Origin: Pseudomonas sp. Irchel 3E13
GTDB lineage: Bacteria > Pseudomonadota > Gammaproteobacteria > Pseudomonadales > Pseudomonadaceae
Assembly: GCF_900187455.1 (NCBI RefSeq)
Contig: NZ_FYDX01000004.1
Location: 1 to 64,000 of the forward strand
DNA: 64,000 nt
Direction of reading: 5' to 3'
Below the pieces are notes generated by a model that saw only the letters and a list, made by a program, of their open reading frames with translations, did not search any database and was not told where the DNA came from. Within the stretch, counting starts at the first letter, position 1. Each line of letters starts with the position of its first letter. Made by a program: the position numbers and the translations under genes. Below are positions 36,208 to 44,871 of this stretch, piece after piece.

Positions 36208-36936
36208 TCAACCCTTGATTTCCACCCGCCGCCGCTCTTGCCCTTCGATCAGTTCAAAGCGATACACCCGCCCTGGGTCGCGGCTGAACTCGCGGTCGAT
36301 GCCGGGGCGGATATGGTGCTTGGTCGCCACCGAGCACTGCTTACCGGTGGCGTCGCAATCGTTGAAATGGTCCAGCACCACGGTGCTGCTACCACGGTTG
36401 TGCACGATGAAGCGCTGGCCTTCGCGCGAGACGTCGGTCTGGTACTGCACCCCGTTGGGATGGACGAACAGCAGCGACCCGAAGCCGGTGAGGATTTCGA
36501 CCTTGGCCTTGAGCGCTTCATATTGCTCGGCGTCCGCTTCGCTGATGGCGAAGCCATCGCCGCGTTCCGGGACGACCGGAATGAAGCGCAAGCGGAAATA
36601 GCGCTCCTTGGCCCGGTCACCGCGATACAGCACGCGCATCGTCTGCATCCCCGAGGCCGGCACGATCAGCCTGGCGGGGCTGGCGATCAGTGGCCGCTGT
36701 TCCAGGGGCAGGTCGTCTTGCGCCACCTCGGTGATATTGCCCTGGGCGTCATAGACCAGCTCGAACACGCTGACCTTGACGAATGCCGTGGTGTCGCCGC
36801 TGTTGCGTATCCGCTTGAGCATCGTGCTGCGCTCGCCGTCCATGTAGTCGTACAGGTTGCCCACGTTGATCTGTGGAGCGGCGTGCGCCGTGGCGCCGGT
36901 TATCAGCAGCAACACGCCGCAAAGGGTTTTTCTCAT
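36208..36936 (-). CDS. Periplasmic fimbrial chaperone (alternative chaperone-usher type)
   Basis: The 242-residue protein has a signal peptide ending A-H-A-A. Two immunoglobulin-like domains are predicted (about 20-140 and 145-242), with S-V-F-E-L-V-Y, R-V-L-Y-R and Y-F-R-L-R-F-I-P-V at the domain-1 edge strand. Basic residues there fit the subunit-anchoring role of PapD-type chaperones. The low similarity to the classical F-G-L family fits CooB/CfaA-like chaperones of CS1 fimbriae. It stabilises pilin subunits in the periplasm by donor-strand complementation and delivers them to the usher. It is the last gene of the fimbrial operon, 39 bp after the tip-adhesin gene; in CS1-type loci the chaperone is often first, so this order is unusual. 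Confidence 0.85.
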   Translation of the reverse strand: MRKTLCGVLLLITGATAHAAPQINVGNLYDYMDGERSTMLKRIRNSGDTTAFVKVSVFELVYDAQGNITEVAQDDLPLEQRPLIASPARLIVPASGMQTMRVLYRGDRAKERYFRLRFIPVVPERGDGFAISEADAEQYEALKAKVEILTGFGSLLFVHPNGVQYQTDVSREGQRFIVHNRGSSTVVLDHFNDCDATGKQCSVATKHHIRPGIDREFSRDPGRVYRFELIEGQERRRVEIKG

Positions 36937-36975
36937 CGTTCATCACCTCGTTAAAAATACGTTTGTGCCCGGGCG

Positions 36976-38148
36976 CTACATGCCCGCATCGAAAATCACG
37001 GTTACATCGCCCGCGTACTCCATTCCGGGGTAGCGGGCCATCTCACTGACCTGGGTTTTGCCCACGTCGAAGTGCAAAACCCCGCCCTGATTGAGCATTG
37101 GCTGGAGGCTTTCCAGTTTCAGCGCCATGGCCTCGCCCACCGGCAGCGGCAGCCGGCTCACGGCTTGCCCGGAGTGCAGGAAACCTCCCGGCAACGTCAG
37201 GGCGACGTGCAGCGGCACCTGATGCTCATTGGCTCGATTGCGCATGCCACAGCGTTGCGCCTCGTTGTATTGGCAGCGCAGGTGGACACTGAAAGGACCG
37301 GACGACCAGACGCGCAGGGCGACATCGCGGTACAGCCGGTGCGGAAGGCGGTTGGACCACTGGCCCCAGCCGCCGGGAGGTTCCAGCACGACCTGCTCGC
37401 TGCCCTGGGCGAATTCGAGGCGGAAGGCATGCACCACGTCGAGTTCGACGCTGATCCCGAGGCTGTCGGTGGTGAGCCCCGCCACGCCGTGGCCGAGGTC
37501 GAAGTCCGCGCCGGGGCCGACGCTGAGCACCAGGCGTCCGCGGTACTTGCCCGGCTTCATTTTCAAGGGTGACGGCGTGCTCAGCCGGTAGGCCAGGCCA
37601 AGCTCACCGATACGCAAGCGGGCGGCCTCATCGACAGCGTCATCCGGCCTGGCCGAGAAACACGTGGCCGGTTGCGCCGGCGTGTTGATCCGCCACAGGT
37701 AGTGGCTCCGTGCCCCGGCATTCTGCGCGCCGGCGACGGCGCATCCGCCCTGCACTGGGCGGGACGCCGCCGCGCCGGCCGCCGTGTCGACCTGCAGGCC
37801 CAGCGCGAGGATTTCGAATTCCAGCGAGTAGGATTCGCCGCTTCGTTCGTTGGTCACCGTGACCTGGCGCCGGCCCGGCACCCGGATCGAGTAACCCGCG
37901 CCGCCGCCCTCCTTGTCCTGCGTCGCCAGCTCATAGCTGATGGGCAGGTCGAGTGCCGGCCCGGCGTTGCATTGCCCCGGCCAGCGTGTGCAGAAGTCCG
38001 GCGCGCGGGACGTATGGACAAAGTCGAGACCACCACGGTACTCGGCACTGACCGTCACCTCCGTCGCGTTGGCCGGGGTCGACCCCGCGCCCGCCTGCAG
38101 CATCAGCAGCAGGCATGCAAGCGTTTTCCAAGCGTGGAACTGCGTCAT
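36976..38148 (-). CDS. Fimbrial tip adhesin/minor subunit (CooD/CfaE-like)
   Basis: The 390-residue protein has a signal peptide (L-L-L-M-L-Q-A-G-A-G...A-N-A). Length, the N-terminal E-V-T-V-S-A-E-Y and C-terminal Y-A-G-D-V-T-V-I-F-D match the CfaE/CooD pattern of an adhesin domain followed by a pilin domain. Six or more Cys in the first two-thirds suggest disulfides in the adhesin domain. The gene overlaps the usher by 4 bp. It probably caps the fimbria and binds the surface ligand, which cannot be named from sequence. Confidence 0.78.
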   Translation of the reverse strand: MTQFHAWKTLACLLLMLQAGAGSTPANATEVTVSAEYRGGLDFVHTSRAPDFCTRWPGQCNAGPALDLPISYELATQDKEGGGAGYSIRVPGRRQVTVTNERSGESYSLEFEILALGLQVDTAAGAAASRPVQGGCAVAGAQNAGARSHYLWRINTPAQPATCFSARPDDAVDEAARLRIGELGLAYRLSTPSPLKMKPGKYRGRLVLSVGPGADFDLGHGVAGLTTDSLGISVELDVVHAFRLEFAQGSEQVVLEPPGGWGQWSNRLPHRLYRDVALRVWSSGPFSVHLRCQYNEAQRCGMRNRANEHQVPLHVALTLPGGFLHSGQAVSRLPLPVGEAMALKLESLQPMLNQGGVLHFDVGKTQVSEMARYPGMEYAGDVTVIFDAGM

Positions 38149-40658
38149 ACACCCTCTCCTGACGGGCCTGGTTCACCGCGAACCAGAGTCCTCGCCTCAC
38201 ACCGCTGATCACCGGCCAGCAACACACCGTCTTCACGCGGCCCTTGCGGGTCGACCCGCAGCACGCACAACTGCCGGCCCCGGTGCTGGACCTCCAGCGT
38301 CGGCACCGCCTCGCTGACTTCCACCACGAAAAATCCGTCGGCTTCACTCACGCCGCGGCTGGCGTGGTTGATCAACATCGCACCGCGCAGCGGCTTGCTC
38401 TGCTCATCCAGCAAGCGACCGATCACGGTGACCGTGCGCATGACCCGCAACCGGTGGTACTCGACGCCGCCGCGGTTGAGGTGATAGGTCAGCGTCGGTG
38501 GCTGGATGACGGCGCTGGCGTCATAGCCGGACTGGAAATCCAGCAGCACATGGCCGGACTTGTAGGCATTGACCGGCACCACGTTGCGCCCGGGGCGCAA
38601 CACGCTGCTGCTGCCTTCGGAGTCGTTGGCGCGCAATTGCAGGTTGGGCACGTCGGTTTCCACATCGACGATCAGCCCGGCCGCATACGGCAGGTACTGG
38701 CCGCTGAAGCCCAGGTGATCGCCGCCCACGGCCAGGGTGCTGTCGAGGTTCAGGCCGGCGCTGAAGTCCTGGTTGAAGGACGAGCGCTGGATGAAGGCAT
38801 CGCCGTTCAAGGCGCTGTTTTCAAATTGGGTGTCTGCCGTCAGGCCGGTGCCGTAGCGGTCGAAACTGACCGTGCCGGCGATGCTGCGCACGCTGCCCTG
38901 TTCGGGCAGGTGCTGGTAGGTCAGCGCGGCGTTGCGGTCCTGCCCGCCGTCGCGCGAGGTTCGCGTTCCCAGGCTGGCGGACAGGCGGCGGTCCGAGCCG
39001 CCCAGGCTGGTGCTGACGCTGAAATTGATGCCACGGCTGCGGCGATCGCCGCTGCTCTCGGTGCCGGGCCGGTCGAACAGCGAAACTCGCCAGTTCGCAT
39101 TGCTGTCCCAGAGCTTGCCGAAATAGGACAAGCCCAGGTCCATCGCCGTGCCGGCGCTGCCGCCCGTGTCGCGGCTCACCCGCAGGCTGGCCGTGTATTC
39201 ACGGTTGAGGCGGTGATTCAACGACAGCGAAGACTGCCCCGTTCGTCCCGGCGCCATCACCTCATCGCGCCCGGTCCGACGCGGCTCGAATGCCGTACTG
39301 CTGTGGCTGAGAATCACGCTGCCGCTGCCGTACTGGAAAATACCCCGCAGGTCGTAGCCATTGCCCAGGCCGTCGGTACGAAACACGCTGCCCAGCAGTT
39401 GCAAACGATCCAGCACATGCCAATCGAGGGAGGAGCCGTATTGCATGTAGTCATCGACCCGCTGCGCCGACAGGCCGGTGACCACCCGCGGGTGCAGCAG
39501 GTAATTGGCGATGACCCCGGCACTCAGGCCGCCGGCGCTTGATTCGTCGTCGCTGCCGAGCAGCTCCTGGCGCTGACCGGCATACAGGTTGTAGCGCCAG
39601 GGCGAATCGGTGTTGCTCCAGTTATTGGGTTTGTAGACGAACTCGTTGCTCTGCGAGGTGATCTGGCCGTCCTCGATCAGACGCACTTCCACCTCGTAGA
39701 TGCCGCCGGGCAGGCCACGGGTGTCCAGCACCTGCAAGCCCGGCGCGACCGGCTGCGTCTGGATCAACTGGCCGTTGCGGTAAATCTCCACCTGGCCCTG
39801 GCGATTGGGGGTGACATAGATCGGCGTGACGCTGGCGCTGCCATTGTTCACCGCCAGGCTGTCGCTGCTGCCGAACATCACCCCCAAGGTGGTTTCCGGT
39901 GTGTTGCCGAGCAACAGCGGCTGGCGGCTCAGGCCCTGAACATCGGGTGTGAAATAGCCCAGGCGGAAGAAACGGTCCTCATGGATTCGCTCGGCGTAGA
40001 GCTGGTCGATGTTCTGCCGGGTTTCCTCATAGCGACCGCCGCTGCGGTCGAAACGGGCTTCGGCCAACGCGGTCCAGTTGCCGATGCTGCCCTGCCCCTG
40101 CAGCGCGTAGCGCCCGACGGTCTGTTCGCCGTCGCGGCTGAGGTTGAGCTGGTTGCGCAGGATCAGCCCGCGGCTGCCCTGCTCCGGCAAACGGTGGTAC
40201 GTCTCCTGGCCGCTGCTTTCCGCGCCGCGGGTGAGGATCGACAGCCGCGACTCCAGAAGGTCGTAGTGAAGCGCCAGCAAATCACGCGGGCAGCTACGCT
40301 CGCAGTTGCCCAGCGCCAGCCCGTTGCCCAGCGCGACCGCCCAGGCCTGGCGGAGGATTTCAGGCTCCTGGCTGTCGCGGCTGTCGGTGAAGTTCAGCAA
40401 CTGAACGCGGTCGTCGCGGCTCAGCACCACCAGTGCCTCGCCCAGCAAACGACCGTCCAGCTCGACCCGCACCGCCAGCGGCACCTCGAAAAAATGCTCA
40501 TCAAACCCTTTGGGCAAGCCTTCCGCCTGCCGGAGAATCCCTGGTCGACTGCTCTGCTCCGTCGACCCGTTTGCGCAGGCAGATGCCAGCCAGACCGTTG
40601 CGGCACAGCAGCCCAAGGTCAGTCGAATGGATATTGCCAAAGACATGTCACTGCTCAT
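38145..40658 (-). CDS. Outer-membrane fimbrial usher (CS1/TcfC-type)
   Basis: The protein has about 837 residues from the ATG at 40658; a GTG at 40691 and an ATG at 40646 are alternatives. A signal peptide (C-C-A-A-T-V-W-L-A-S-A-C-A) is followed by an N-terminal periplasmic domain, a barrel rich in alternating strands, an R-G-L-P-G-G-I-Y-E-V-E-V plug-like segment and a C-terminal domain (V-T-V-I-G-R-L-L-D-E). The length and the segment around residues 640-740 fit the TcfC-like family of alpha-fimbriae. It forms the pore through which chaperone-bound pilins polymerise. A truncated duplicate of its start and of an internal segment survives at 41287-41466. Confidence 0.88.
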   Translation of the reverse strand: MSSDMSLAISIRLTLGCCAATVWLASACANGSTEQSSRPGILRQAEGLPKGFDEHFFEVPLAVRVELDGRLLGEALVVLSRDDRVQLLNFTDSRDSQEPEILRQAWAVALGNGLALGNCERSCPRDLLALHYDLLESRLSILTRGAESSGQETYHRLPEQGSRGLILRNQLNLSRDGEQTVGRYALQGQGSIGNWTALAEARFDRSGGRYEETRQNIDQLYAERIHEDRFFRLGYFTPDVQGLSRQPLLLGNTPETTLGVMFGSSDSLAVNNGSASVTPIYVTPNRQGQVEIYRNGQLIQTQPVAPGLQVLDTRGLPGGIYEVEVRLIEDGQITSQSNEFVYKPNNWSNTDSPWRYNLYAGQRQELLGSDDESSAGGLSAGVIANYLLHPRVVTGLSAQRVDDYMQYGSSLDWHVLDRLQLLGSVFRTDGLGNGYDLRGIFQYGSGSVILSHSSTAFEPRRTGRDEVMAPGRTGQSSLSLNHRLNREYTASLRVSRDTGGSAGTAMDLGLSYFGKLWDSNANWRVSLFDRPGTESSGDRRSRGINFSVSTSLGGSDRRLSASLGTRTSRDGGQDRNAALTYQHLPEQGSVRSIAGTVSFDRYGTGLTADTQFENSALNGDAFIQRSSFNQDFSAGLNLDSTLAVGGDHLGFSGQYLPYAAGLIVDVETDVPNLQLRANDSEGSSSVLRPGRNVVPVNAYKSGHVLLDFQSGYDASAVIQPPTLTYHLNRGGVEYHRLRVMRTVTVIGRLLDEQSKPLRGAMLINHASRGVSEADGFFVVEVSEAVPTLEVQHRGRQLCVLRVDPQGPREDGVLLAGDQRCEARTLVRGEPGPSGEGV

Positions 40659-40753
40659 CAGCGAATGAAAAGAGGCCCGCGGTCGCCCCACTCCTGCAAT
40701 CCGGCAAAAGTCAGTGCGCCCCGAAAATGGGCAAGGAAGCAGCCGGTGAATGG

Positions 40754-41236
40754 CTACAAGGGGGGAGCGGTCTCGAACATCATGTTCAACGCGCCGGCGT
40801 AATCCCCCGGGAGGTACTGAGGGTTGCTGCTGGGGGGCACCCAGGTCTGAAAGTTCACCAGCACACCGGGCGCGGCCACCTCGGGTCTGACGACCTCTCT
40901 GGGAACCTCCGAAAGGGTGACGTTGTTGACCTGCACCATCAGGCTGAGGACGTTATCGCCATTGCTGATGTGCGCGGGCTCGACCAGATAGGCCGAAATG
41001 GCGCCCACCGTGCTTTTCATCAGGATCTTCTGCCTGAATATGCCGAAGGATGTGCCGGCACCGCCCCACGTCAATGTCTGGGTCTGGTCCATCCAGTTGC
41101 CGGGACCTACGATGCTGAAACTTTCCGTGGGCACCGTGCCCGTGAGGCTGAAGTGCCCTTCGAGCGGTTCGATGGCTGATGCGCATTCCGAGGCCAGCAT
41201 CAGTGTCAGAGGGAGCGCGAAAATGCTGTATTTCAT
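40754..41236 (-). CDS. CS1-type major pilin, paralogue 1
   Basis: The 160-residue protein has a signal peptide M-K-Y-S-I-F-A-L-P-L-T-L-M-L-A-S...A-S-A. The mature start (I-E-P-L-E-G-H-F-S-L-T-G-T-V-P-T-E-S-F) and end (G-D-Y-A-G-A-L-N-M-M-F-E-T) match the CS1/CFA-I pilin pattern: N-terminal donor strand, no Cys in the mature part, Y-x-G-x-x-x-x-x-F-E end. It is one of three tandem paralogues of identical length and lies about 95 bp upstream of the usher. It forms the fimbrial shaft or a variant of it. Confidence 0.85.
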   Translation of the reverse strand: MKYSIFALPLTLMLASECASAIEPLEGHFSLTGTVPTESFSIVGPGNWMDQTQTLTWGGAGTSFGIFRQKILMKSTVGAISAYLVEPAHISNGDNVLSLMVQVNNVTLSEVPREVVRPEVAAPGVLVNFQTWVPPSSNPQYLPGDYAGALNMMFETAPPL

Positions 41237-41286
41237 GATTCAGTTCCTTGTCGGAGTACCAATTGATTTCGGCGACCGGCCGCTGG

Positions 41287-41466
41287 CTACAGCGGCGCGG
41301 CGGTCTCGAACATCTGGCCCAGGAAGCGAAGAACCGTATTGCATGCACTCATCAACCCGCTGCGCCGAAAGGCCGGCGACTACCAGGGGGTGCAACAGGT
41401 CATTGGCGATCATCCCGGCGCTCAGGCCGGTCGAACAGGTATCGCCAAAGACGTGTCGCTGCTCGT
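41287..41466 (-). pseudogene. Scar of a second usher joined to a pilin 3' end
   Basis: Three fragments are joined. (a) 41428-41466 matches the usher start at 40620-40658, but both candidate ATGs are ACG. (b) 41330-41427 matches usher DNA at 39434-39530 at roughly 80% identity; its frame reads G-L-S-A-G-M-I-A-N-D-L-L-H-P, against G-L-S-A-G-V-I-A-N-Y-L-L-H-P in the intact usher. Fragments a and b are out of frame. (c) 41287-41313 encodes M-F-E-T-A-A-P-L-stop, a pilin C-terminus. Sequence upstream (41470-41563) also matches the pilin 1-usher spacer. This is the remnant of a duplicated usher unit that was mostly deleted. Confidence 0.85.
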
Positions 41467-41563
41467 CAGCGAATGGAAAAAGCCCAGCAGTCGCCCCGCG
41501 CCTGTGCAGGCAAGAACCCGGAGCGACCCGGTAATAGGCAAAGAGGGCCCGGTGAATGAATGG

Positions 41564-42046
41564 CTACAGGGGGGGCGCGGTCTCGAACATCATGCTCAAG
41601 GTGCCGGCGTAATCGCCCGGAGTACGTTCGATGGTGCTCGGGTTGAGCACGCTGGCATTGAATTGCACCAGAAGGCCCGGCGGAGCCAGGTCGGCCCTGA
41701 GCACGATTCTGGGAGACTCGGTAAGAGCCACCATGTTGACGGCCACCTGCATCGGAATCACGTTATCGCCACTGCTGATTTGCGCCGGTTCGAGCATGTA
41801 TGCCGTGATGGCGCCGACCGTGCTTTTCAGCAGGAGTTTTTGCTGGAGCGGGGTAAACCCGGTACCGATGACGTTCCAGTTCAGGGTCTGGGTCTGGCTC
41901 ATCCAGTTAGCGGGGTCGATAACGCTGAAGCTTTCCGTGGGCACCGTGCCGGAGACCGTGAAGTTACCTTCGATCGGCTGGACGGCTGATGCGCCTCCCG
42001 AGGCCAGCATCAGCGCCAGAGGAAGCGCGAAAAAACGGTATTTCAT
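41564..42046 (-). CDS. CS1-type major pilin, paralogue 2
   Basis: The 160-residue protein is closest to paralogue 1: same signal peptide (M-K-Y-R-F-F-A-L-P-L-A-L-M-L-A-S) and same mature start (V-Q-P-I-E-G-N-F-T-V-S-G-T-V-P-T-E-S-F) and end (G-D-Y-A-G-T-L-S-M-M-F-E-T). Differences cluster in the middle third, where surface-exposed loops would be. It follows pilin 3 by 50 bp and is followed by the usher scar. Together with pilin 1 it looks like a recent duplication. No Cys is present in the mature part. Confidence 0.85.
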   Translation of the reverse strand: MKYRFFALPLALMLASGGASAVQPIEGNFTVSGTVPTESFSVIDPANWMSQTQTLNWNVIGTGFTPLQQKLLLKSTVGAITAYMLEPAQISSGDNVIPMQVAVNMVALTESPRIVLRADLAPPGLLVQFNASVLNPSTIERTPGDYAGTLSMMFETAPPL

Positions 42047-42096
42047 AATTCAGTTCCTTGTGGGAGTACGGATTGATTTCGACGACCTGCCGCCGC

Positions 42097-42579
42097 TTAC
42101 AAAGGCGCCTTAGTCTCGAACATCATGCCGAAGACCCCCGAATAGTCGCCGGGCGCGGGCATCGCCGTAGAGTCGGCGGACAGATCGAAATCCACCATGA
42201 ACGGTTTGCCCGTCAGCATCTCTTCCGCGCTGGCCACTTCCTGCGGCAGGGTGCTCAGGGTCTTTCCGGCGACCCTGAGGCGCATGGCGATCACATCGTC
42301 CTTGTCATTGGTGAGTTGCGCCGGCAGCGTCAGGTGCGCAGTGACGGCACCGACTGTGCTCACGAAGATGAGCCGCTGTTTGAACAAGGCGAAACCTTGA
42401 CCTTCCACCCAGCTCAACTCGTGATTCTTGCCCCACCAATTGCCGCTATCGATCACGTTGAAGAACTCGGTCGGAATGGTGCCGACGAGCTTGACCTGCT
42501 TGTTGATCGGCTCGGCCGCCGAAACTGTGCCCGCCGCCAGCATCAAGGCCAACGGAAGCGCGAACGCACTGTATTTCAT
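42097..42579 (-). CDS. CS1-type major pilin, paralogue 3 (first gene of the operon)
   Basis: The 160-residue protein is the most divergent of the three: mature start A-E-P-I-N-K-Q-V-K-L-V-G-T-I-P-T-E-F-F, end G-D-Y-S-G-V-F-G-M-M-F-E-T. The signal peptide matches the others. As the promoter-proximal gene it may encode the main shaft subunit. The upstream 280 bp contains a putative operator at 42696-42736 shared with the response regulator promoter. It is transcribed away from the sensor-kinase stop at 42862, on the same strand. Confidence 0.85.
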   Translation of the reverse strand: MKYSAFALPLALMLAAGTVSAAEPINKQVKLVGTIPTEFFNVIDSGNWWGKNHELSWVEGQGFALFKQRLIFVSTVGAVTAHLTLPAQLTNDKDDVIAMRLRVAGKTLSTLPQEVASAEEMLTGKPFMVDFDLSADSTAMPAPGDYSGVFGMMFETKAPL

Positions 42580-42695
42580 GATCTTTTCCCTGTCTGAGGA
42601 ACGAAAATTCCGAAGCCCACCAAAGACGCCGCCGGGGAAGGGTTGCTGGCGCCAGATGGGCAGGACGGATTATTCGTGACTGGGAAAAAGGCTTA

Positions 42696-42736
42696 CATCA
42701 GACGTATCCCAGTGACACCGGGAAATTTCCCACCGA
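42696..42736 (-). promoter_or_regulatory. Putative response-regulator operator, copy 2
   Basis: CATCAGAC, TCCC, 9 nt, GGGAAATTTCCC (42720-42731) and ACCGA mirror the element at 36161-36202 base for base over most of their length. It lies about 120-155 bp upstream of the first pilin ATG. An AT-rich GAATAATCC follows about 20-30 bp nearer the gene and could be a -10 region. Confidence 0.65.
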
Positions 42737-42829
42737 GCCTACTTACAGCCCATGAAACAGCTCGGGGAAATGTGCGAATGACGCGTGGCGCTGGGCCGTT
42801 ATTGCGGAAGGAAGGATTGAATGTGAGTA

Positions 42830-42860
42830 CACCCGGCGCCGTGGGAAAAGCGCCGGGGTG
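42830..42860 (-). terminator. Hairpin after the sensor kinase gene
   Basis: CACCCGGCGC and GCGCCGGGGTG pair around a 10-nt loop directly after the kinase stop codon at 42862. There is no T-run, so this may be a weak terminator or a mRNA-stabilising stem separating the kinase from the fimbrial operon. Confidence 0.45.
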
Positions 42861-42861
42861 C

Positions 42862-44160
42862 CTATCGCCGGGGCAGTCGAATGCTGAACCGGGCACCGCC
42901 CAACGCCGACGGGCCGACCGTCAGTTGCCCGCCCTGGCTCTCGATGACCCGACGACTGATGGCCAGGCCCAGGCCGAACCCGCCGGTAGCCCGGTCGCGG
43001 CTGCGGTCCAGGCGATAGAACGGCTGGAAGATCTGCTCACGCTCGTGTTCGGGGATGCCGATGCCGTCGTCCTCGACGCTGAGCAGACAGTTGCCCGCCG
43101 CGTCCTGGCCGAGTTCCAGCAGCAGTCGCCGGTCGCAGTAGCGCATGGCGTTGCGGATCAGGTTCTGCACGGCGCGGGCGGTAAGCCGTGGGTCCAGGGC
43201 GAATCGCGGCAAGTCGTTGGCCGCGCAGACCTCCCAGCAGATGTCTCGGCTGTCGAGTTCCTCGGCGAAGCTGCCGAGAATGCTGTCGACAAACTCCAGC
43301 AACGACACCTCGACCCGCTCGACGTTTTGCCCAGGAGTTTGCAAGCGGCTGTAGGACAGCAGTTCGAGCACCAGCTCATCCAGCTCGCGAACATGCCCGA
43401 CCAGTTGCATCAGCCGCTTGCGGCTGGTGGCCGGCAGCTCGTCATAAAGCAGCACCAGGCCGAAGTCGAGACGGGTCAGCGGTGTGCGCAACTCATGGGA
43501 CACCGCGTTGAGCAGTTCGCGCTGTTGGGTCAGCAGTTGCTCCAGGTCGTGGGCCATGGTGTCGAACACCTGGGCCAGTTCGCCGATGTTGGAACGCGAG
43601 GAAATCATCGTGCGCTCCGACAACTGCCCCTGCCCGAGCAACTGCGCGGTGGCCTTGAGCCGTTGCAGGTCGCGCCAGTGCGGCCACAGCCAGAGCAGCA
43701 GGCAGCCGAGCAGCGCGGCGCCGATCAGTACGGTGATGCCCCACGACAACAGGTTGATGTCGAACGGATCCGGCGGGTTGCGCAGGGCCACCAGCCACTG
43801 GCCGTTGAGCGGCGCGATGGCGGTCTCGTAATAGCCCCAGTCACCCAGGCGCACCACGTTCTGCCCGGCGTCCAGGCGCAGACGTTCCTGTTCGGTCAGA
43901 TCGGCCGAGGTGCTCGGCATCAGCTCGACCGCCAGCGGCGCGAAATCGACCGCCAGCGCCTTCGCCACCGCCGGCCACTCGCTCTCCGGCGCCTGGCGGA
44001 ACTGGCGGACGATCAGCGCCTGCACGCCCCGCGCCTGCTCCAGGTTGTACGCCAGGTAACGTTCGTTGAACGCCTTGAGGATGACTTCCGGCACCAGGAA
44101 GATCGCCCCGGCGTAGGTGACGATGGTGAGCAGGTAGAGGCGAACTAGGATTTTCAGCAT
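42862..44160 (-). CDS. Sensor histidine kinase (RstB/ParS-like)
   Basis: The 432-residue protein has two transmembrane helices (about 5-25 and 140-162), a periplasmic sensor loop (about 28-138), a HAMP linker, HisKA with V-S-H-E-L-R-T-P-L-T-R near residue 225, an N-box (N-L-I-R-N-A-M-R-Y) and G boxes (D-D-G-I-G-I-P; G-G-F-G-L-G-L-A-I). All catalytic residues look intact. It lies 9 bp downstream of the OmpR-type regulator and forms a two-component pair next to a divergent RND pump. Cationic peptides are sensed by the related ParS; the signal here is unknown. Confidence 0.9.
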   Translation of the reverse strand: MLKILVRLYLLTIVTYAGAIFLVPEVILKAFNERYLAYNLEQARGVQALIVRQFRQAPESEWPAVAKALAVDFAPLAVELMPSTSADLTEQERLRLDAGQNVVRLGDWGYYETAIAPLNGQWLVALRNPPDPFDINLLSWGITVLIGAALLGCLLLWLWPHWRDLQRLKATAQLLGQGQLSERTMISSRSNIGELAQVFDTMAHDLEQLLTQQRELLNAVSHELRTPLTRLDFGLVLLYDELPATSRKRLMQLVGHVRELDELVLELLSYSRLQTPGQNVERVEVSLLEFVDSILGSFAEELDSRDICWEVCAANDLPRFALDPRLTARAVQNLIRNAMRYCDRRLLLELGQDAAGNCLLSVEDDGIGIPEHEREQIFQPFYRLDRSRDRATGGFGLGLAISRRVIESQGGQLTVGPSALGGARFSIRLPRR

Positions 44161-44169
44161 GGTCCGGCC

Positions 44170-44871
44170 TCAGACCTCCCATTCCACGCGGCTGAACAGG
44201 TAGCCCTTGCCCCACACGGTCTTGATCTTCCGTGCTTCGCCGGCGTTGTCGTCGAACTTGCGGCGCAACTTGGAAATCGCCACGTCCACCGAGCGGTCGG
44301 TACCGTTGAACTCGATGCCGCGCAGGTGCTGGAGGATATGGTCGCGGCTGAGCACCGTGCCGGCATTGCGCGCCAGCACCACCAGCAGGTTGAACTCGCC
44401 GCTGGACAGCTCCACCGGCTGTCCGCGCCAGGACACGGTGCGCTCGGCGAGGTCGATGCACAGGGCGCCGATCAGCACCCGGTCGCTCTCAAGGTGCGGC
44501 TCGGCGATGCTGCTGCGGCGCAACAGGGTCCGCACCCGCGCCAGCAACACCCGCGGTTCGCAGGGCTTGGCAACGTAGTCGTCGGCGCCCATTTCCAGGC
44601 CCAGCACCTGATCGTGACTGTCGTCGCGGGCGGTGAGCATGAGGATCGGCAGGCTCTGCGACTCGCCCCGCAGGTGGCGGCAGACCTGCAGGCCGTCGAG
44701 GCCGGGCAGCATCAAATCGAGGATCACCAGATCAGGTTTGTCGCGGCGCACCTGCTCCAGCACTAGATCGCCACGGGCGATGACGCTCACGGTAAAGCCG
44801 TTGCGCTGGAGGTAGCTGGCAATCAATTCGGACAGGGCGCAGTCGTCTTCGACCAGGAGAATGTTGGGCAT
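44170..44871 (-). CDS. OmpR-family response regulator
   Basis: The protein has 233 residues, starting at the ATG at 44871 (M-P-N-I-L-L-V-E-D-D); the upstream extension to 44973 is not conserved-looking and is AT-rich. The receiver has E-D-D, phosphoacceptor Asp in V-I-L-D-L-M-L-P-G and Lys in V-A-K-P. The C-terminal winged helix has R-S-V-D-V-A-I-S-K-L-R-R-K and V-W-G-K-G-Y-L-F. It is paired with the kinase downstream and diverges from the efflux operon, so it very probably controls the pump through the shared 157-bp intergenic region. Confidence 0.92.
   Translation of the reverse strand: MPNILLVEDDCALSELIASYLQRNGFTVSVIARGDLVLEQVRRDKPDLVILDLMLPGLDGLQVCRHLRGESQSLPILMLTARDDSHDQVLGLEMGADDYVAKPCEPRVLLARVRTLLRRSSIAEPHLESDRVLIGALCIDLAERTVSWRGQPVELSSGEFNLLVVLARNAGTVLSRDHILQHLRGIEFNGTDRSVDVAISKLRRKFDDNAGEARKIKTVWGKGYLFSRVEWEV

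Noticed and set aside
40953..41348. 131-residue minus-strand ORF overlapping pilin 1
   Set aside because: It begins in the usher scar and runs in the wrong frame through pilin 1.
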